Shown: in pieces, positions 33,058 to 44,113 of the stretch | Layout of the letters: each line of letters starts with the position of its first letter | Numbering within the stretch: the first letter of the stretch is position 1 | Source of the DNA: Batkoa obscura | Lineage: Eukaryota > Entomophthoromycota > Entomophthoromycetes > Entomophthorales > Batkoaceae | Assembly: GCA_030770535.1 (NCBI GenBank) | Contig: JASVEC010000029.1 | Location: 62,001 to 126,000 of the forward strand | Direction: 5' to 3' | DNA: 64,000 nucleotides | Translations under genes and position numbers: made by a program | The notes under the pieces: model-generated | Told to the model about the DNA's origin: nothing | Databases searched by the model: none | What the model saw: only the letters and a program-made list of their open reading frames with translations

Positions 33058-33578
33058 TTGAAATAATAGATTTGTGGGATTTTGAAAAGTGTTTTAGCCA
33101 ATCAGAGGTCAAAACGATTTTAGCTTCAAATTTTAGCTGAATCTTTTTTTAAATTAAAGACAAATACTGTGTTTTTAGTTAAATGCAAAGATAAAGAGTA
33201 CTAACACTTGAGGTGGAGCGAACTGGAAAGAAGAGAATTTTGGATATATTTAATGTTATAGGTTTTTAATATTAATATTAAATTATTATATTTAAAAATA
33301 AACAAATATAATTTGTATGTTTTGAAAGCCACTTATAAATAATAAAATTACAATGAAGAGATTTGTAAAAAAACCAAAAATAATTTAAAAGTATCAACGT
33401 TATATTGAATCATATACTTGGTTTTTATTATGATAATAATACTTAAATAATGAATAAGCTTATGTTTTATCTATAATTAAAGTATCTTATAAACATCTGG
33501 ATAATATAAAAATAGTTGAAATAAAAAAGCTGTTAATTTCTAACAAATAAATTTATTAAATAAAATATATAATTTTAA
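33058..33578. other. Intergenic, CCAAT motif
   Basis: AGCCAATCAGA near 33098-33108 is a good CCAAT-box match but has no clear target gene. The rest is AT-rich 3' flank of pirin. Confidence 0.4.
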
Positions 33579-34487
33579 CTAGATAGAGCCTCTTCTACCA
33601 ATAACGGATTGCCATCCTTTAGCATTCTCAAATCCATTTCTTCCATATTGATAATCTAAAAACGTTTTCTTGATTCCAGCTTCATCATTCATTACAAATG
33701 GACCGTATTGCTTGATTGGCTCATTAAGTGGCTTTCCGGCAATCAAAACAAAATGAACTGGTTCATCTTGAGATTTCATTATAATCTTACTTTCTTTTTC
33801 GCCTCCTTCTTTGTCAAATACCACTGTTGTATGTGCTTTGATAATCTTTCCGCTTTCAGGAAATTCTACTTTACCTTTAAGAGTATAAATAAACGCAGTG
33901 GTAAATTCTGCTGGTAGGATTTGATAAGCCGACTTGTTTGGTTCCATTTTAAAATCTATATAATAAACTGGATTCTTGGTACGGATTGGTGAGGTTATTC
34001 CATAAGATTCACCGGCAATCACTTTAAGTTCAATCCCTTCTTCAGGTGTTGCTCTTGGGATTTCTAAATCTTTTAAATCTTGATAAGATGGCTCGCACAT
34101 CTTTTCTTTAGCTGGTAAGTTGATCCATAATTGTAAACCAGTTGCAGGTTCACTTGATTCGGCTAATGGCATTTCAGCATGTACAATACCTTTACCAGCT
34201 GTCATCCATTGCAAGTCTCCTGGGCCAATAATTCCTTTATTTCCATTGAAATCTTCATGCTCGTTGGTTCCACTAATCATATAAGTTACAGTTTCAAAGC
34301 CTCTATGAGGATGGTCGGGAAACCCAGCAGGGAATTGTACTTTAAATTCATCTAACATTAAAAACGGATCTAAATTTCTTAAGTTGTAAGTTCCAATACT
34401 TCTTCTAACTGTTGCACCCACACCTTCGGGTTGTTCAATAGATACTACCTCTTGTACTACTTTCCTTGATACTTCAGCTACGGGCAT
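33579..34487 (-). CDS. PIR: Pirin
   Basis: A 302-residue single exon matching eukaryotic and bacterial pirins over its whole length (human pirin about 290). The N-terminal cupin keeps all four metal ligands: His59 and His61 in DHPHRG, His103 and Glu105 in GIVHAEMP. The flanking signatures GFETVTYMISG, HEDFNGNKG and PGDLQWMTAGKG are intact. The C-terminal cupin is more divergent, as usual. Pirins are iron-binding nuclear or cytosolic proteins with redox or transcription-cofactor roles, and some have quercetinase activity. The start at 34487 follows a T-rich leader with GATTTT repeats. Confidence 0.95.
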   Translation of the reverse strand: MPVAEVSRKVVQEVVSIEQPEGVGATVRRSIGTYNLRNLDPFLMLDEFKVQFPAGFPDHPHRGFETVTYMISGTNEHEDFNGNKGIIGPGDLQWMTAGKGIVHAEMPLAESSEPATGLQLWINLPAKEKMCEPSYQDLKDLEIPRATPEEGIELKVIAGESYGITSPIRTKNPVYYIDFKMEPNKSAYQILPAEFTTAFIYTLKGKVEFPESGKIIKAHTTVVFDKEGGEKESKIIMKSQDEPVHFVLIAGKPLNEPIKQYGPFVMNDEAGIKKTFLDYQYGRNGFENAKGWQSVIGRRGSI

Positions 34488-34502
34488 TTCAAATATTTGT
34501 TG

Positions 34503-34560
34503 TTTTTGATTGTTTTGGTTTGTTTTGGTTTTGATTTTGATTTTTTGATTTTTTGATTTT
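34503..34560. repeat. T-rich low-complexity tract, (G)GTTTT/GATTTT
   Basis: Irregular pentamer/hexamer repeats just upstream of the pirin ATG (A-rich on the coding strand), in its 5' UTR or promoter. Confidence 0.8.
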
Positions 34561-35956
34561 TATTCTTCTATTCTTCTTTTGCTTTTATACTTTTTACTTT
34601 TGTGAATACCAAGTTTGATTATAAATCTTATTCACATAAAACCATGACTGTTTTACAAACTAATTGAAAGCTTGAATACCCAAAATTTTAGAAGGTCTTA
34701 TTTGCTGCTATGAAATCTACTTACAAATCCAAGCATAAACTTTACAATTTCTTGATAATCAAAGATTAGTTCAAGAATAAAATTTGAAGCAAGTGTCAAA
34801 ATCAATAATCAGTACTGAGCAGATGTTCAATTATGCAGTAAAAAATTTGGATTAGAAAAGCAAAGCGAATTTAAAATTACTTTTTTAATGAAAAACTAAA
34901 CAAGCGGACAATGAATTATTTATAAGATTATTTAAAATGACTTTATATCGCATCACCTTTATTTCTTTAGTTATCTTTTTGGTCAATCATTTCATAGTGA
35001 ATTTAAAATAAGGTTGCAATACAACTATAAATTTGTTTATCAAAATTTTTGATAGCAGCGCTTCATAGTCAGCATACCTGCAAGAATGTCAAGAGTTCTG
35101 AATTAGTATCTTATTATATATATAATAAACTTACTAATTTAAAGACATTTTATAAGCAGTTTTTATAATAACAGCTATTTGTTATAAATCGCATAAAAAA
35201 TAGCATAGTAATAAGATGAATAATAATAACTAAGTTATATGATTAAATTTGAAATATTATCAATGATTAATAAAAATTTTGAGATATAATATAAATTTAT
35301 AACCAAGCAATAATATAGTTGAAATATTTACAAAACACGATATATATTAAGCCTCAGTTTTAAAAGAAATTATAAATGATTAGATAAAAATTTGTAATAT
35401 TAAAAATTTTATAAAATGATTTTATTTAAACATTACTATAACAAGTTTTTTATTACTTTGACCTTATGTTTTTATATATTCTGTTGTTTTAGCAATAATA
35501 GCATTATTATTTTGTAATATCTTAGTAGATTAAATTATAGAAATGCTGTATGTACGCTTCTGAATCTTCCTTACTACTATTTACTGTTAGACTTTTTCTA
35601 ATACATTTGTAACCATTTTAAAGTATACAAGGTATTAAAATACTGAGATTTAAAAAATGTTTTAGTACTCTTAATCTTTGAAATTTACAAAAATACTAAA
35701 TTTTTTAAAAAAAAAATTTAAAATTAATTTGAAATTGGAAAAATGATCTACAATAGACATCGCTTAAAATAAAAAGCTATCACCTTCATCGACGAAAAGA
35801 ATGGCGAAGTAGGTGCATAATAGTAGATTTTCTAATAAATACAATCAAGATCAACAATATATCAACATTTTGTTTAAATATCACAAAAACCCAATGTCAA
35901 CTTCTATTTAAGCAGCTAAAATACCTCAACTACAATTTAATTCAATTTAATTTAAC
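34561..35956. other. Intergenic between pirin and tyrosinase
   Basis: Divergent promoters, 1.4 kb, AT-rich, no MITE. A TATTTAAG site near 35904 may serve tyrosinase. Confidence 0.45.
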
Positions 35957-37315
35957 ATGAGATCTTTTGGCTGGGCCAATTTAGGACTTGTAGCTTTAAT
36001 AGCATTGAATGCTGTAGCTGGGCAGAACTGTGCGAAGCCAGTAACTAGGAAAGAAGTTAGAGAGTTGACTCAACAAGAGTTTAACGCCTATGTTTCGGCA
36101 GTACAAAAACTGCACAGTAGTAAGACTACCACCTCTATTTATAGTGACTTTGAAGTATTTACCCAACTTCATGATGCAACTGCGCGTAATATCCACAATA
36201 ACCCTTCTTTTTTACCATGGCATAGAGAGTTTTTGTATCGCTATGAACAAAGATTAAAAAAGATTAATGCTAATATTATATTGCCTTATTGGGATTGGAC
36301 CTTAGATTATGAGTACCCTCATCAATCCCCCATTTTAACTAAGTTAATGATGGGAGGGAACGGAGACAAAAATAATGACTATTGTATTTCTGATGGACCT
36401 TTTAGTACATTTGCTATGAAATATGCTTCAGATCAAGGTCCTCACTGTTTAAGAAGAAGTTATAGTGAAGATAGAAATATCACTTCATTTGTTCCACCAG
36501 AAACAATAGTAGCCATTTCTAGCGATAAAAGATTTTCTTATTTCTCTTACCTACTTGAAATTTATCATGGTTACCCCCATGTAGGTATTGGTGGGGATCA
36601 TGGTGATTTTTCAAAGATGTATTCTCCAAATGATCCTTTATTTTATTTACATCATGCCTTTATTGATATGTTATTTAGCAAATGGCAAGATAAATTTGGG
36701 TTAGGTATAGCTTATGAAGGCACTAGATATAGAAAAACAGTTTCAAGTAGTAATACTTTAAGTAATTTGGGGATTAAAGTGAGCGATGCATGGAACACTC
36801 GTAGCACTCGTTACTGCTATCAATACCCAAGTTATCCAAGAATTGTACCAACTCCAAGCTATGTAACTGCTGCCAATTTACAAAGTAATACTTTATTAGT
36901 TAGAAGAAATGAACCAAAGCCTAAAGGTTATGATAACAAACTAAAGCAGCAGTATAAAGGGAGATTAGGTTCTGTATTATCTAAACTTAACGGCGACATT
37001 GAAGGCAAGGTCAAATCAGCCTTGAGTAAAAATCCCTTCTTACAAGAAGTAGATAATGATGATGATGATGAGTTTAAAGGAAAAGATATCAAGGAAGTAA
37101 TTAAACATATCAAAACTAAATATAAGAAAAATGATAAAAAAGCTAAAAAGCGCCTTAGAAAACCCAAGAAACTACCAAAAGGTTGGGCTGATAAAAATGG
37201 ATTTTTACAAAGTGATATTGACGAGGTTTATCAAGATACTATTGATCTTTTGGACTCTCTTTCTGAAGTTGAAGGCTTTGTATCAGTCGCAGATATTAAA
37301 GCTAGCTATGTATAA
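35957..37315 (+). CDS. Secreted tyrosinase
   Basis: A 452-residue single exon. The signal peptide (about 1-22) is followed by the two type-3 copper sites. CuA uses His72, His80 and His89 (the last in LPWHREFLYRYEQRL). CuB uses His204 and His208 (HGYPH) and the His232-His233 pair in DPLFYLHHAFID. SPNDP and WDWTLDYE are also present. There is no Cys next to the CuA His80, so the thioether found in Agaricus-type enzymes is absent. The C-terminal extension (about 330-452) is very Lys-rich, with an acidic run (DNDDDDE), and may be a pro-domain that shields the active site, as in other fungal tyrosinases. It oxidises phenols to quinones for melanin or wall cross-linking. The MITE at 37369 lies 54 bases beyond the stop. 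Confidence 0.95.
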   Translation: MRSFGWANLGLVALIALNAVAGQNCAKPVTRKEVRELTQQEFNAYVSAVQKLHSSKTTTSIYSDFEVFTQLHDATARNIHNNPSFLPWHREFLYRYEQRLKKINANIILPYWDWTLDYEYPHQSPILTKLMMGGNGDKNNDYCISDGPFSTFAMKYASDQGPHCLRRSYSEDRNITSFVPPETIVAISSDKRFSYFSYLLEIYHGYPHVGIGGDHGDFSKMYSPNDPLFYLHHAFIDMLFSKWQDKFGLGIAYEGTRYRKTVSSSNTLSNLGIKVSDAWNTRSTRYCYQYPSYPRIVPTPSYVTAANLQSNTLLVRRNEPKPKGYDNKLKQQYKGRLGSVLSKLNGDIEGKVKSALSKNPFLQEVDNDDDDEFKGKDIKEVIKHIKTKYKKNDKKAKKRLRKPKKLPKGWADKNGFLQSDIDEVYQDTIDLLDSLSEVEGFVSVADIKASYV

Positions 37316-37368
37316 ATAAACATATTGCAGTAATACATTTAGTATCTAAAGAAATTTGAATTATTAAA

Positions 37369-37473
37369 TATGGGGGTGTCTTTTTTGGCTTCATTATTTT
37401 TTCTATCTTTTAAGCGCTATTTGAGAGGAAAGATTGTTAGTATAATTCTTAAACACAAAAATACATCCCCATA
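37369..37473 (+). mobile_element. MITE copy 11
   Basis: TATGGGGGTGT and ACATCCCCATA ends; complete. It sits in the likely 3' UTR of tyrosinase. Confidence 0.92.
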
Positions 37474-38080
37474 TAACCTTTTTAAGCTTATGAATAAAAA
37501 GCAACATGTTTTGGAGTCAATCAAATACCTGTATAGCCTTGAGGCAAAAAAAAACCACTATTGCATAGTGTTCAAAATAATAACGTGATTAATGTTAAAT
37601 AAAAAAGTATTTATTAAATAAAAGCCAATGTGTAACACTATACAATAAAGATGTTTATTTTAAAGTATTTTGTCTTTGAAATCTTTTATTACAACCTTTG
37701 TTTATTAAAAACTCAATTTATCCAATATCAATTTTGACAATTTTTTATAATTTTAATATAAAAAATATAAAAAAAAGATATATGGATTGTATATCATATA
37801 TATTAAGTAACTCAATATTCATTTAATTATTTATTTAGGATTTTAATATCAATTATTTTTGTTTTTATTTTCAACTTACCTACTTAATTTTAAGATGGAT
37901 GGAGATTGGCCTAAACAAAAAAAAATGGAAAATAATACAAATCTGATTGTACAAAAATTACTAAAATAAATTTTATATAAAACAAAAAACCAACAATGTG
38001 GTAATAGAGTACTTGATACATAAGTATGGTGAGCCAAACTCTTTTATTTAAAATTAATTAAAAATAGGCTAAAAGCAATA

Positions 38081-38185
38081 TATGAGGGTGTATTTTTTTG
38101 TTTAAGAATTTTACTAACAATCTTTCCACTCAAATAGCGCTTAAAAAATAGAAAAAGTAATGAAACCAAAAAAAACACCCCCATA
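38081..38185 (-). mobile_element. MITE copy 12
   Basis: TATGAGGGTGT and ACACCCCCATA ends; complete. Confidence 0.92.
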
Positions 38186-38358
38186 TAGTGATTATGAAAG
38201 TATTTAATGTTCAAATTTTATAGCAAAATAGTACTTTGTAGACAAATCTTTGACCAAAAATAAGCAAGGTTAAAATTATAGACTTGCCCAAATTTTGCTT
38301 ATATATGAATTAGCAAATTGGATTTTTCTCGAAATTGTTTAAGGATTTAATTCTCAAA

Positions 38359-39718
38359 ATGAGTAAACAAGAAGGAAGCATGGCAGAAGAGATAACCACA
38401 AGAGAAAGTAATTCATTATTCGAGATAGTGGTTGGAGCTTATGAAAGGATACTTTATGGTTTGAGTTTTTGTGAGAAAGGAAAAGAAAATGAACTTCAAA
38501 TTAAGAATTCAAAGCAATCTACATTAACTACTAGTTTACCCTATTCAATATCACCATTTTTTATTTTCCCTGCTCATATCGGTTGTATAAAGTCTGTCAA
38601 TGTTGGAGTAAGTAGATATTTGGCTTCTGGATCAACAGATGAGTTTATTAAGTAAGTTTTAATTACAGTATGTTTAAGATTAAATGATTACTTAATAACA
38701 ATTATCTGCTGAAAAATGCTAACAAGTTATTTAGATTATATGATATGAAATCTCGTAAAGAGTTAGGATCTCTTCAAGAGCATAAAGGTAAAAAAAAGCA
38801 TTTGGTTATTTTTGTTTGATATTAAATTATTTAGGCTCCATTACATGCCTTGAGTTTGTAGGAAAAAATCATTTAGTCAGTGGTTCCGAAGATGGTACAA
38901 TAATGATATGGAGAACTAAAGATTGGGAGGTATTAAAGACTTTAAAAGGACATACTGGAAAGATTCATTCTTTGTCTGTCCATCCAACTGGAAAATTAGC
39001 TTTATCAGTAGGAAGTGATAAATTAATGTTTTTATGGAATATGATGACAGGACATAAAGCCTCTTCCATAAGATTACCTAAGGTTGCTGATGCCATCCAA
39101 TGGAATAAAAAAGGCGATCTTTATGCAGTAATGTATGAATCTTTTATTGAAATTTATTCAACCACTTCTTCAAAACCAATAAACAAAATAGAATCGAGTA
39201 GTATTCGTTGTAAATTTATGAGTTTAGATTGGTCTGAATTAAATCAAAACAATTATTTGGCTGTGGGATGTAGTGATGGTTCGTTAAAGTTATTTGGTCC
39301 AATTGAAAATGCAGGCTCAAAAGAGATTGAAAGTTTAGAAGTTCAAGCTCATTCTGTAAGAATTAAAGCTTTAAAAAGCGTCAATTTAGAAGAAGCTACT
39401 TTACCTCGATTAAAGACTCGTATTGTTTCAGATGAGGATCCTTTAGATAAAAGACATTACCTAACAACAGTATCTTCTGATGGATTGATTTTAGTATGGG
39501 ATCTTGAAGTTTTAATTGGTAGGTTAGATAGTAATGCAGAAGAACAAAGTGTAATAAAGCTTAAAGAATACGCCTCTCTTTTGAATAAAACCAAAGCATC
39601 AAAAGAGGATATGGAAAAGGACAATTTCCCTTCAGAAGATGATAGATCTTTAATATTAGCTTCGTACTTTGCTGGTGTTCGTCTTACTTGCTTATCCATT
39701 AACTTTCCCTACTATTAA
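38359..39718 (+). CDS. MAK11: WD40 protein Mak11/PAK1IP1
   Basis: Three exons: 38359-38651, 38735-38787 and 38835-39718, joining in frame to 409 residues. The N-terminal IVVGAYERILYGLSF, then LASGSTDEFIKLYDMKSRKELG, EHKGSITCLEF, HLVSGSEDGTIMIW and HPTGKLALSVGSDK follow the PAK1IP1/Mak11 family blade by blade, and the C-terminus RLTCLSI also matches. The protein is a nucleolar 60S ribosome assembly factor (Rlp24/Nog1 stage in yeast) and a negative regulator of PAK kinases in animals. I start at the first ATG (38359); a second at 38380 is possible. An insertion of about 50 residues in the late blades is Lys/Glu-rich. Confidence 0.92.
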
Positions 39719-40999
39719 TTTGATGATTTATTTGAGCCCAGTCATATGAATAACAACTTTAGTTATCTTTAACAATACTCTTATAACAAGACTACAAAGC
39801 AATCTTATTATAGTTTAAAAATTATAGAACTTTAAAAATAGAATTTATAATAGTTAGAATAAATATTATTTTTATCTTATACTTAATCAAAACTTGTTTA
39901 ACATACTTTTATACTTGCTTATTTTTTATTCAAAATATACTTTATACATGTATAAAAGTAGTTATAATTTCATTATAGTAATATTTTTCTCTTTTGAGTG
40001 TTTTGTCCATTTTTTAATAAGCTTAAAACACAAAAAAATATAATTGTAAAAATATAAATGAGTATATTATTTGAATATTTTCAGTGTCTTTATAAACTCA
40101 TACAGCATGGGGGAGCTTCTTCCAGTTGCCTAATGCCAACAGATTTCCACTTTATGTTCAAATATTCTTTAAAATATATAAGATAAATTTCTATTTGGAT
40201 AATTTGAATTATTTCATCTGATTATGGAAACAAACATCTAAAAAATCAGATTATGTTATTTTTGAAAAACCCAATGAGCCAATAAGCTTCCAAATATCTC
40301 GTTTGTAAAAATGAGGATGTATTTTTTTGTTTAAGAACTTTACTAACAATCTTTCCACTCAAATAGCGCCTAAAAAATAGAAAAAATAATGAAACCAAAA
40401 AAAACACCCTAAAATAGTAGCAATTCAAAAAAGGAAAAAAAATACAAAACTTAGATCTTTGTTCCAATAAATTGTACAGAAAAATTCGAACATTTGAATA
40501 ATAGTATTTATAAATACTGTGTAACCTTATGTAATAAGGAAGAGTATTTTATAGTAATATGAATCCAAATACAGCAATATTCAAAGGATATGATAAAGTT
40601 ATTGTAAACAACTAAGTGTATACAAAGAGTTTTTAAATTTAAATATAAAAAAATATTAAGTAATTCTTTTTTATTTATTAAATGTCAATAGTAAACCTTT
40701 GAATAAAATCCTTGGTTGTTAATTTGAATACAATTAAAATCAGTAGTTATGTAAACGGAACAATTAATTCTATCTATATACAGTTCGAATTCTGCTTTTA
40801 TAAAACTGTATTCAATTTAACCTATTAAAAATGCACAAAAAAAGTATATAAACTAGTGTGCTTTTACTTTAAACGATGTTAAAAACAGTGTTGATAAATA
40901 ACTTCGTTTTGATATTAGACGCACTTCACTTACATAAAGTAACTGGAATACAAATGAATTTAATTTTAGATGAGGGACTTTTTTGATGACCAAACCAAG
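39719..40999. other. Intergenic, one MITE
   Basis: AT-rich, with MITE copy 13. The far end may include the eroded 5' part of the S28 pseudogene. Confidence 0.45.
40310..40413 (-). mobile_element. MITE copy 13
   Basis: Left end ATGAGGATGT; the right end (ACACCCTAAAA) has drifted. Core CAAATAGCGCCTAAAAAATAG. Confidence 0.83.
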
Positions 41000-42456
41000 T
41001 ACAAGTATCAATTGAGTTTTGGCACTGAAAACTATTTTAAACAAGATTTGATTCATGTAAATGGTAAAGATGATTTACAGTGAAAACAACGATATGGGGG
41101 GGTGTTTTTTTTGGTTTCATTACTTTTTCTATTTTTTAAGCGCTATTTAAGTAGAAAAACTGCTAGTAAAATTCTTACACAAAAATACATCCTCATATTT
41201 TGTAAATTCTGAATATTACAAAGAAGGAGGACCTGTATTTCTATTTGTTGACAGTGAGAAAGAAATCAACCAAAAACGGGTGGATATGAGCATTTTTTTA
41301 GATGCAGTCAAAGAACACTAAGGTATTGTATTTGCATTAAAACATCGATCTTATGGCAAATCAATGCCAAAGGAAGACCTTTCAGAAGATAGTTTAAAAT
41401 ATTTAACTACCGAATATGCTTTGGGTGACTTGGCTACTTTTGCTAGAGAACTTCAATTACTAAAAAGAAGGGGGATGATGAAAAAAGAGCATGGAACATT
41501 ACAACAATAAGAACAAATACTAAATGGATTATCGGCGGTGCAAATTATGGTGATACTTTAGCTGCTTGGGGTATCTTTATGGTATCCAGAGACATTTATT
41601 GATGCTATTGTATCCTCTGGCCCAGTTGAAGTAAAAGAAGATTTTTTTGAGTATGATCAAAAAGTACAGGAATCGTTAGTTGTAAATGGTGGACAAGTTT
41701 GTTTGGATTACTTCTTAAAAAATACAGAGACTATTGATAATGTCTTATTTAATGGTAGTATTAAAGATAAAGGGGCACTGAAGTCGACTTTTGGTTGTAG
41801 TGACCTATCAGATCATCGATTTGCTGATGCATTAACCTTTATAGTTGATAAAGTACAAAGAAATTATCAAAATGAACCACCAAATCTTATCACTTTTTGC
41901 GAATCATTAAAATTAAATAGCAGTGTTGAGGAGATGCTTAATGATTATATAAAAGCACTTAAAGATTATTTAAATCAAAATAAAGAAACTTGTGAGAGTT
42001 TAACTAATTTAAGTAAATATGCTACAGCAAAAAATAATAATGTTGGTCATAAAAGACAATGGTTTTATCAACAATGTACTGAATTTGGATCTTGGCAAAC
42101 AGCATTAAAGGAAGAACTAACTGTTAGATCTCGTAAATTAACTTTGGGATATTTTCAAGATAATTATTGTAAAAAAGTATTTAAAAATATACACCATCCA
42201 GTGCAAATACCGCAGAAATAAATAAAAAACATGAAGCAAAGGCAATCAATCAAAAAAATATTAAATATAATAACGGAGAACTTGATCATTGGACAGTATT
42301 ATCTGTAACTAGTTCCAACGCTAATGTTAAGGCTCACATCATTAAGGGGCTGCTCACTCCTCGGATTCTACTCACTTGGCTATGGCTAGGGATGATAAAA
42401 ATATAAAAAGTGCTAAAAAGAAGGTTCTGGATTTTATTCGAGATTTATTGCAATAA
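41000..42456 (+). pseudogene. Serine peptidase S28 (carboxypeptidase/thymus-specific type), broken
   Basis: Recognisable in order: KQRY, then NSEYYKEGGPVFLFVDSEKE, KHRSYGKSMP, TTEYALGDLATFARELQ, WIIGGANYGDTLAAW, AIVSSGPVEV, a continuous 172-codon stretch (41703-42221) and the C-terminal NGELDHWTVLS ... AHSSDSTHLAMARDD block. The family nucleophile motif GGCSYSG is GGANYGD here, so the catalytic Ser is replaced by Asn; the Asp and His regions remain. Several stops and at least two frame changes are visible. A MITE (41093-41197) is inserted exactly between the Tyr and the next Phe codon of QRYFVNSE, duplicating TA. Intact relatives are secreted acid peptidases that cleave after proline. Confidence 0.88.
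41093..41197 (+). mobile_element. MITE copy 14, inside S28 pseudogene
   Basis: TATGGGGGGGTGT left end, ACATCCTCATA right end, core AAGCGCTATTTAAG. The host reading frame resumes directly on either side of the TA. Confidence 0.93.
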
Positions 42457-42587
42457 AGTAAAAGCCATAAATTATATAGTTGAAGACCCTTATAAAATAC
42501 CTACTTACAAAGTGTTAATAAAAAACAAGCAGTATTTTTAAAGAGTTTAAAATATTAGATGCAGTTTTGTTTATAAAATAATGAACA

Positions 42588-43245
42588 TTATGAAATGAAT
42601 TTATAAACCTGGTCAGTGACGTTTTCGTTCTGTAGAATATCATTATGATCTCTAAATTCGCTACTTACTACCTGTACATTATTAGATCCTAAATCCTTTA
42701 AAGGAGAAGCAAATTCAAGAGTTTGCTCGAAGTTGAATAGAGTATCCTGTTTAGAGTCTATCAACAAATAAAATGGGCAACTGATTGTAGCCCATATTAT
42801 TCAATGGTTCTTTTGAAATAAATTGAGACGATACCTCCTTTCATTTATTTGCATTGCCACTAAATTTTGGTACAATATAGTCATTTTTGTATTTTTTATA
42901 GTCATCAACTGAGTATATAATATTGAATATACCACCAATAGATATCACACCTTTAATCCGTTTAGCTTGATTTAATTGTTTATTTATCATCAGTATAATC
43001 TCTAGTATTTAATAATATCAAAGCACTTAAATGGGCGCCAGCGCAAGAGCCTCCCAAATAGGTTTTATTGTGAAATTTTAAACTAAACATAGTTTGTAAA
43101 TTTATTCGGTGAATCCTTTAGATGAATCGGATGCTATATATATGATTTTAGATTTTTTTTAGTAAATATGTGATGTAAAATAGTACCAGTAATGGTTTTT
43201 TCAATTAGTTTATACAGTGTTGGATAAGATATATCAAATTTATAT
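42588..43245 (-). pseudogene. Alpha/beta hydrolase (kynurenine-formamidase-like), degraded copy
   Basis: A paralog of the copy at 61549-62435, on the opposite strand. The best-kept part is the C-terminus (LLIDSKQDTLFNFEQTLEF, NNVQVVSSEFRDHNDILQN), matching LLIDFKQDTLVNLEQTLEF and NNVQVVSGDFSDHSDILKN. Further in, GGSCAGAHLSALILLNTRDY matches the nucleophile-elbow region GSHSPGAHLTSLMALN. Many stops and frame changes occur upstream and the 5' boundary is approximate; no signal peptide can be read. Confidence 0.8.
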
Positions 43246-44113
43246 TTTAAGTGTTAAAAATAGTAAAGTTAACAAAAACAAAATCTTTTTATTTTTTTAC
43301 TATAAAAAACATATCACTTAATTATGATAAAAATAAAGTTTAAAAGAGATTAAAAGCTATTAAACATATACAAAATAAAAAACATAAACATTTTATGAAG
43401 TACAAATTAAAAGTAAAAAAAAAGTAATAATATGGGGGATGTTTTCTTTAGTTTCATTACTTTTCCATTTTTTAAGCGCTATTTGAGTAGAATAATTGTT
43501 AGTAAAATTCTTAAACAAAAAAATACATCCTCATATATAAAATAGCAAGTGCTATTGTGTAAAGTTGAAATTGTAAATTAGTACAAAACGCAAATCATTC
43601 GCCCAATCACTAACAAGTTTTTAGTAGTTGCTGGTAACTGGGAATAAGGTTTACATCCTTCACAGTTTTATCCTTTTTTTTATAGCAATTTTATTAAAAT
43701 TTATACAATTAATTTAGCTATATTCAATATTTTTCAAATATCTAATTATAATTTTTATCATTATTTATATTAAAAATTAAATTAAAGACTAGATAAACAT
43801 AAACATGTTTAAAATATTAAACTAGCCATTATTTAATTAATATGAGCTTATTGAACCAAGTTCTAAATATAAGTTACCAGACTTAAACCAGTTTGGAATA
43901 AATACTCCGTAATTGAATAGGATCGGAGTATTTGAAATCCAAATGATAGGTTCAATAAAAACTCAAATTTTAAGGCTAAAATTGCAATAAAATTATGGTA
44001 ACTTTTGCAGTAAAATAACAATAATTACAACATTCCAAAGTTAAAATAAAAATAATCTCTAATTCTAACCAAACTTCCAATTTATAAATAACAACTTTGT
44101 AAATAAAAATATT
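43246..44113. other. Intergenic, one MITE
   Basis: AT-rich, with MITE copy 15, the last before a 10-kb stretch without any copy. Confidence 0.5.
43431..43535 (+). mobile_element. MITE copy 15
   Basis: TATGGGGGATGT and ACATCCTCATA ends, complete core. Confidence 0.9.

Larger units (their letters stand above)
37316..38358. other. Intergenic, two MITEs
   Basis: MITE copies 11 and 12 lie here, one just after tyrosinase and one before the WD40 gene. No other gene. Confidence 0.5.

Noticed and set aside
40853-41056. Minus-strand open frame before the S28 pseudogene
   Set aside because: It lies antisense to the eroded 5' part of the peptidase and has no protein-like pattern.
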